Positions 58,960 through 64,000 of a stretch of 64,000 nt of DNA are shown here, in pieces. Position 1 is the first letter of the stretch. Each line of letters starts with the position of its first letter. A model generated the notes under the pieces. The model had not been told where the DNA came from. It made no database searches and saw nothing but the letters and a program-made list of their open reading frames with translations. The translations under genes and the position numbers were made by a program. Source of the stretch: Pseudofabraea citricarpa (taxonomy: Eukaryota; Ascomycota; Leotiomycetes; Helotiales; Dermateaceae); contig JAPWGK010000001.1 in the NCBI GenBank assembly GCA_029641185.1, forward strand, positions 1,686,501 to 1,750,500, given 5' to 3'.

Positions 58960-59709
58960 CTATGCTTGAAAGGTTTGAATACGAATTTCAATTTCATACT
59001 CAAATTCGTCCTCCTGGCGATCCTCCCTAGCCATGCCCGGGTAGCCAAACTGTGCGCCACTGTAGGGAAAGAAATTTACTGGTTCATGGCGTCCACCTAG
59101 AAGACCCCGCAGTTCGGATGCGTCGTATGTTCGATCAAAGGTTGAATAGTCATGTTGAAAAACACGCAGTTGGGGGGTGTCGTATGCTCGATCAAAGGTT
59201 GAATAGTCAGGTTGAAAAACACGCAGTTGGGGGGTGTCGTATGCTCGATCAAAGGTTGAATAGTCAGCTTGAAAACCCCGCAGTTCGGATGCGTCGTAGG
59301 TTCGATCAAAGGTTGAATAGTCAGGTTGTTGATGGTTTTGGATAAGTGCACAGTTGCGACAATTGCACGGTGCCTGGTCTGTGAGAGGAAGGTGTTAGAG
59401 TGTTTGGATGAGGGAAATGGTATGCGCAAGAGCGCCAGAGACACACCTGAGAGAGCGTCGCCAAGGAACACGAAGGACCGTCCACTAACTGGGTCTTGCC
59501 AGGTTATGCTATTATTGTACCGTCTATTGGGGTTGACAGGTCGATCTAACGCGTTGAAAGGTTAGCGAAGTGCACGCCCGGGATGTTAGAGAAGATCGCT
59601 TACTGTTATTATCGTCCGAGAAGAACTTATTGATTAATCGTATGATAAGGTCCATGATCATGATATAGCCAATCATGGCGATAGTCATAATCACTATCCT
59701 GTAGATCAT
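58960..59709 (-). CDS. Unrecognised membrane-anchored protein with four 19-residue repeats
   Basis: Three exons reconstructed by hand: 59709-59604, 59545-59447 and 59378-58960 (106+99+419 nt = 207 residues plus stop). Intron 1 (58 nt) has a GTAAGC donor, a GCTAAC branch site and a GTTAG end; intron 2 (68 nt) has GTGTGT, CTAAC and TCACAG. Residues 1-30 (MIYRIVIMTIAMIGYIMIMD, LIIRLINKFF) are a probable membrane anchor or signal anchor. An Asn/Arg-rich spacer, WQDPVSGRSFVFLGDALS and the cysteine knot PCNCRNC follow. Then come four tandem 19-residue repeats of the form DYSTFDRxYDxxxLRxFQx and an acidic tail (REDRQEDEFEYEIEIRIQTF). I recognise no family. The repeat frame has no internal start codon before the last exon's end, so it does not appear as a long ATG-initiated frame. 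Confidence 0.72.
59095..59322 (-). repeat. In-frame minisatellite, four 57-bp units
   Basis: Four head-to-tail units of exactly 57 bp start at 59322, 59265, 59208 and 59151 on the minus strand. In the coding frame they read DYSTFDRTYDASELRGFQA, DYSTFDRAYDTPQLRVFQP, DYSTFDRAYDTPQLRVFQH and DYSTFDRTYDASELRGLLG. The two inner copies are nearly identical in DNA; the two outer copies share another variant. Because 57 is divisible by 3, other frames also stay open. Confidence 0.95.
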
Positions 59710-60600
59710 CGTGACTTGAGATGTGGTTGTAATCTAGACGGATGTGTGGCTGTTAGATATTGATTTGGCGCACGAAGTCTTAACGTCGCAGGTGAGGGTT
59801 TAAGCGAGCACGCTAGTAAGAGAACCTCAAATGGAAGCTGATACGTAAAGCCCTATTTTTGTTATAAGATTCAACTGCAGAATCTGGTGTATACCACGTA
59901 GGGATTTGATATCTCCTAAGATGAGAAATACATATAATAAGGTGAGGGTAAATAAGGCTTCACTTAGCACTTGCATTTCTAGAAGCTTCTTAACTCTTAG
60001 GATAACATAAGAGTATTGAGGTCTTATTTTAAATACCTCAAAGGGCTAGTTATTAGCGTGTACGAGAAATAAAACACCTGTTCTAGTATTATATCTTGGT
60101 ATAACAATTTGAGTCAAATGGTATCAAATTAGCAGATACTATCACCGCAGAGTACGAAGTGATTGAAGGCTATAAAAGTGAATATATTTCTCACACAAGA
60201 GACAACTTTAATATCTTATATTTATTGTCAGGTTAAAGATTGAGAGAAGAAAATCATTAAAATCATGCTTCCTTGATTCTAGACTTAAGCTATAAGGAGG
60301 GAGAGCTGATAATTTGGATCTTTAACTAAATGTTACTAGTTATTCTCATTTAATAACAGCTAATAAAATAATTGCTAGAATTAGCCTAGAGATCTAAAAG
60401 GCATCTGACATCTTGAAAGGATAACAATTGTCAAATATATATACTGTTAAGAAAGAGTTAAGTCAAGCGAGAAATTTTCTATTCTTTTAGATCTTGCTTT
60501 GTTGCTTTATTAATCCTATTCCACTGACAGGTGATAGGGACCACAGCAATGCCTGCTGATTTCCTACGATTAATCATTTAAGTACGTGTATATCTATAGA
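59710..60600. other. AT-rich block, possibly RIP-affected
   Basis: From about 59,830 to 60,560 the sequence is markedly richer in A and T, poor in CpG and free of long open frames, with many TA steps and TTAATA/CTAGA motifs. This is the look of repeat-induced-point-mutated or otherwise decayed DNA in filamentous ascomycetes. No element ends can be drawn. Confidence 0.45.
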
Positions 60601-60620
60601 CCTAGAAACCTTTAGATAGC

Positions 60621-60957
60621 ATATATTCAACCCCGAGACCTGGATGTACATCATAGCCGAAGCTCAGGACTATGGCTGCTTCCAGGGCCTCAAGCAATGA
60701 ATCGAGTCCCCTAAGAGTGAAGATGCTGAAGGTTTATATGCCACAGATTTGGCTACGATCAGCCTTAATAACCATCCGACCTAATTTTAGACAGCGCGCG
60801 CACTGTCAGATCATGGCACGAAAGACGAAAGCTAATACAGCACACATCCTTGGAACTTCTTTAGACTCGAGCTTGAGAAATGCGATTATGGATTCGGAAT
60901 TCTAAATCCAACAAACCTCTACCTCGCAACCGCTGAATTGAAATTAAATTAGGTATC
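60621..60957 (+). pseudogene. Decayed ORF, perhaps a BTB-like fragment
   Basis: One forward frame reads FNPETWMYIIAEAQDYGCFQ, then GLKQ, a stop, IESPKSEDAEGLYATDLATI and, after three more stops, HPWNFFRLELEKCDYGFGIL followed by NPTNLYLATAELKLN. The first block resembles the end of fungal BTB/POZ-type domains (a Tyr-Gly-Cys after an Ala-Glu helix). Four in-frame stops within 300 bp make it non-functional. It lies at the edge of the AT-rich block. The family hint is weak. Confidence 0.3.
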
Positions 60958-63900
60958 GTAGACAGATGTAATTTACTAATAGAGATTTAAAACCATATGC
61001 CGCATCCTTAGGGTAAGATCTTGCTTACCTTGAAGACGAGAAAAGAAAAAAGAAAAGAAGAAGCAAAGTTTATACCAGACGACTGAAAGGTAAACTCGCT
61101 CACCACATACTACCTTGGTAAGTGGTTCCTTAGACAGCTTTGCTAGGATATCAAGGGCAATTTGTGTAATTTAAGAACACGATTTGTGCGGAAAAGTATC
61201 GGCGAGGAGAATATCAAATTGAGCTCGGGTTGAAGGAGTGAGATTGAGTTTATATTTGACTTACAATATGTGACTTACATTGTGTATTGGACACCTGTAA
61301 GGTGACAACCTCCAGCATCGCGTTCTGTAGGATTACCCAAGAATTGATTTAGATCAGAGCCAAGTTGAGACCCAGAGACATCCAATGGTGCCACGTGAGA
61401 AAATGCAGCTCAATGTTAAGTGAGCTTTGGCAACCTGAAGGTATTTTGGGACCGCGAAAGCGTTTGCACTCATCAGGAATCCAGTCAAGGATGTGGATGG
61501 TTGCAGCATGAAGCATGACGTATCTGATATATGTGCAGCTTTGGGTGCGCCTTCCACAGAGTTCGCGTTCGCGTTCGCATGCTTAGGTATCTACCTGCCT
61601 TAGCACATTGAATCTTCAGCGAAAATAGAACAACAGCACATAAGTTTCATCAAACAAGCTTCTTTCATTTCAGACGAAAATAACAACTTCCGACGGAACC
61701 GTGTGCACACACTGCAAGACCCTTTCCTGAATGCAAGGAGTACTGCCTACCACCATCTTCGGCATCCGAGTGACTCGTTCTTGAGAAGCTTGTTTGTACA
61801 GCTAAATTATCTTTCTTGCTTATACCCTCGACCAAGAATACTGCCGAACTTGCTCCTTGGACTTTCATGCAAACATGCCATAAGCCAATAAGAAACCCAG
61901 CTAGTCCAACTTGTGAACCTCAATTACGAGGCTGAGCTGAAAGTACCTCGAGGTACAGGAAACGACGTTGCGACGTAATGTTGGCGTGGACCTTGAGATG
62001 ACGGGATGTAGAGAGGTTTCGGCACAGCCTGATGTTCTCATGCGAGTGCCATCTTATGAGGGAGAGTGTTTGTTATAGCAGTGTTGGATGGGCTGTAGAT
62101 TTGCAGATGGGAACGACTTCTGAGGAGTTGCGTAACTAGTCCTGTCCTACTGTATGTCAGGATTGACCCACTAACATCATGCAGAACACCATCGGGCGGA
62201 GAATTTGAGCTCTGCGATGACCAACGAGGGCGATCCTCAGGGCATTCAAGCATTTGAACGGGTGTTTCTTGTGACGATGATGGTCAACGCGTTCATATCG
62301 ATGCCAGCACCGCCTCAAGATGCATCATGCGATTTCAGCAAGCCTTCAGGTACCGGTGAGAGTTGTTTGGAGTATAGCGAGACCATCGATGGGACGAACA
62401 CTTGAGCCCAAAGGATCAACGATATCCTTCAAGGTCGTGCCTGGTTTGAGGTGTAAACCTTCGTTGCTCATGGTGTCATCCTTCATGCAGTTGCAGCCAT
62501 CGTCCTTGAGCTTCCCCACCGAAAGAAGTTTCAAGTCAGATGAGATGAACAGTGAGCTTCAAGCCTTACAAGACCTGCGATGGTCTTGGGGCCCGGTACT
62601 TCGATCGATTCGACGTGTTGTCGTCAACCCTCTGCACTGCCTCGGAAGTTTATGCCCCAATGCTGGTCCCAGCTGCACAACTCCCTGCACAAGTTGGATC
62701 CTCCCAAGCATTATTATCCCGAGCACAAGGAGAGCACAGCAGGGAATAACGGGTCTTGCACTAATTTTATCCTAACTTTATCCTTCCCCCTTTCCCGCTC
62801 AGCACAAAAAAACACAGCCCGCTGACATCTGAAGTTCTGAGGCAACGTGCGTTTCATAAAAATCACTTCCCCACATACACGAGCAACATCAGACAAGCCA
62901 CCCCGTCCGAAGCCGAGCCGTTCAGGAACCGTTTCGTTTCATCGGGAGCTGCAGAGTTGTAGAACTAGTTCGCACTTACCAGACTTTGAGGATTTTGGGC
63001 ATGTGGCTGGCAGGAGGAGCATCGCAGGAGCCATCACATCACCTTTTCACCTCGTGCATGCAGAGGCACGACGTCGAGAAGTCTCTTCACTCTAGTCACA
63101 TCTTGAAAAGGGAGCTGTTCGCGAGGCCTACTGTGAAGTTATCACACGTTATGGGGCCTGCCGAGTGAGTCCGTGTCAACCGTGGCCGTGATCATTCTTC
63201 TGTTCCTACGCTGGCCGTGGCTATACCGAGACAGGACCTGTGGCCGATGGTAAGATCTCTAGTCAGGTACTAGTCAGGACTTTATTGAGAGATCTCCCAC
63301 TAGTATCTCGACGTGCCATGGAGAAACTTCCCGTCGCAGCAGAGCTCATTTGGGTGAATGTCTCCAAAGGGAAACTAGGACCATTGTCTGTGCTTGAATC
63401 ATCGAAGCGATGCTCCCGACTCTGCTCATCCGCCGAAAACACACCACCAGTGACAACAGCCTGAGGCTTGCCATCTCATGACTGCACCTCGATGTGACCG
63501 CGGTCTGTTCTTACGATACGGCTATGCGATCGCGACGAATCCGACATTGGTGAAGGCTTTTCCAGCGAGGTCAAAGACATGAGCGATCATTGGTAGTCAC
63601 GATGCATTACGCCGAAGACTTTGCGAGATTCGGCCGTGAGATGATGGAGGTCAGCTCAACTCTTCCGTAGAGTGACAACTGCCTTTCGGCACTGTGCTTT
63701 CTAGAACAAGCTGGCAAGCTGGCAAGCTGCAACAATGCTACCTTATGGCTGTTTAAACGTTTCATGTGGTGGGCAGAAGTGAGGTGTGGACGAGAAGCCA
63801 TTGGGTAGGGAAAGCTGAAACTTTCAGGACAGCGCCAGGCCCGACAGCTAGTGGACGCCATCAAGCCCGTCTATTTTTACTTTTGTAAGCGACCTCAGCA

Positions 63901-64000
63901 GCGGATACAGACTCCAGAGAATCATGGATGCTGGACAACACTGGACCAGAAGCAGCAGGATAATAATCTAGGTCAGACCAAGTCCTGTGCTTCCGTGGTC
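60958..64000. other. Terminal stretch without a supported gene
   Basis: Several frames are open on both strands between 62,000 and 63,900 (for example minus-strand 62346-62534, and a Ser/Thr-rich frame antisense to 63240-63464). None has a domain, a consistent intron chain or a convincing start. A purine run is at about 61,040. A gene entering from the right edge of the window cannot be excluded. Confidence 0.45.

Noticed and set aside
59052..59471. Long frames through the 57-bp repeat on the plus strand and in a second minus frame
   Set aside because: The repeat length is a multiple of three so several frames stay open by construction; only the third minus frame joins in phase to flanking exons with good splice sites.
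62320..63464. Open frames on both strands near the right edge, including a Ser/Thr-rich minus frame
   Set aside because: No start, domain or intron chain supports a particular strand; left as unassigned.

Overview
The window is nuclear DNA of a filamentous ascomycete (Pezizomycotina). The evidence is the density of short introns (about 50-110 nt) with CTAAC/CTGAC-type branch sites, Zn2Cys6 regulators, a HAC1/HacA-type bZIP gene with a 20-nt Ire1-type intron, and fungal versions of housekeeping genes. A leotiomycete-like origin is only an impression; no class is proved by the sequence. I found no tRNA, rRNA, CRISPR array or intact transposon.

Layout: 1-9,000 holds the 3' half of a phosphofructokinase gene, a PARP-finger/SAP nuclear protein, a possible small secreted protein, an orphan protein and a six-exon dihydroxyacetone kinase. 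9,700-18,550 is an accessory-looking block: an MFS sugar porter divergent from a cytosolic sulfatase, then a tandem-Zn2Cys6 transcription factor and a cytochrome P450. 19,130-20,660 is HAC1, with a complete Ire1 hairpin and two overlapping C-terminal reading frames. 23,500-32,400 is compact housekeeping: tRNA adenosine deaminase TAD2 (with a GC-AG intron), a basic orphan protein, the complex I 21-kDa subunit (with a 17-nt microexon), the fork-protection factor Csm3/Swi3 and the Ski2 RNA helicase.

From 32,400 the landscape changes. Two gene-poor stretches of about 7.3 kb each flank an Est1-type protein carrying a C2H2 finger. After the second comes a seven-exon gene for a protein of about 1,750 residues with a nucleotidyltransferase-like head and ankyrin repeats, then a fucose-mutarotase-like (FucU/RbsD) gene and a MYND-finger gene. 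At 58,960-59,709 on the minus strand I reconstruct a three-exon gene whose repeat frame contains no long ATG-initiated ORF. It encodes a 207-residue protein with a hydrophobic N-terminus, a Cys-rich knot and four perfectly phased 19-residue repeats; I recognise no family for it. Beyond it lies AT-rich, decayed sequence with a broken ORF, and 61-64 kb contains nothing I can defend as a gene.

Exon boundaries were placed by hand from GT(GC)/AG sites, branch sites, phase arithmetic and protein continuity. For each multi-exon gene called with a fixed exon structure the exon lengths sum to a multiple of three. The best novelty candidates are the 19-residue-repeat gene and the nucleotidyltransferase-ankyrin gene; the most secure regulatory finding is the HAC1 Ire1 intron.
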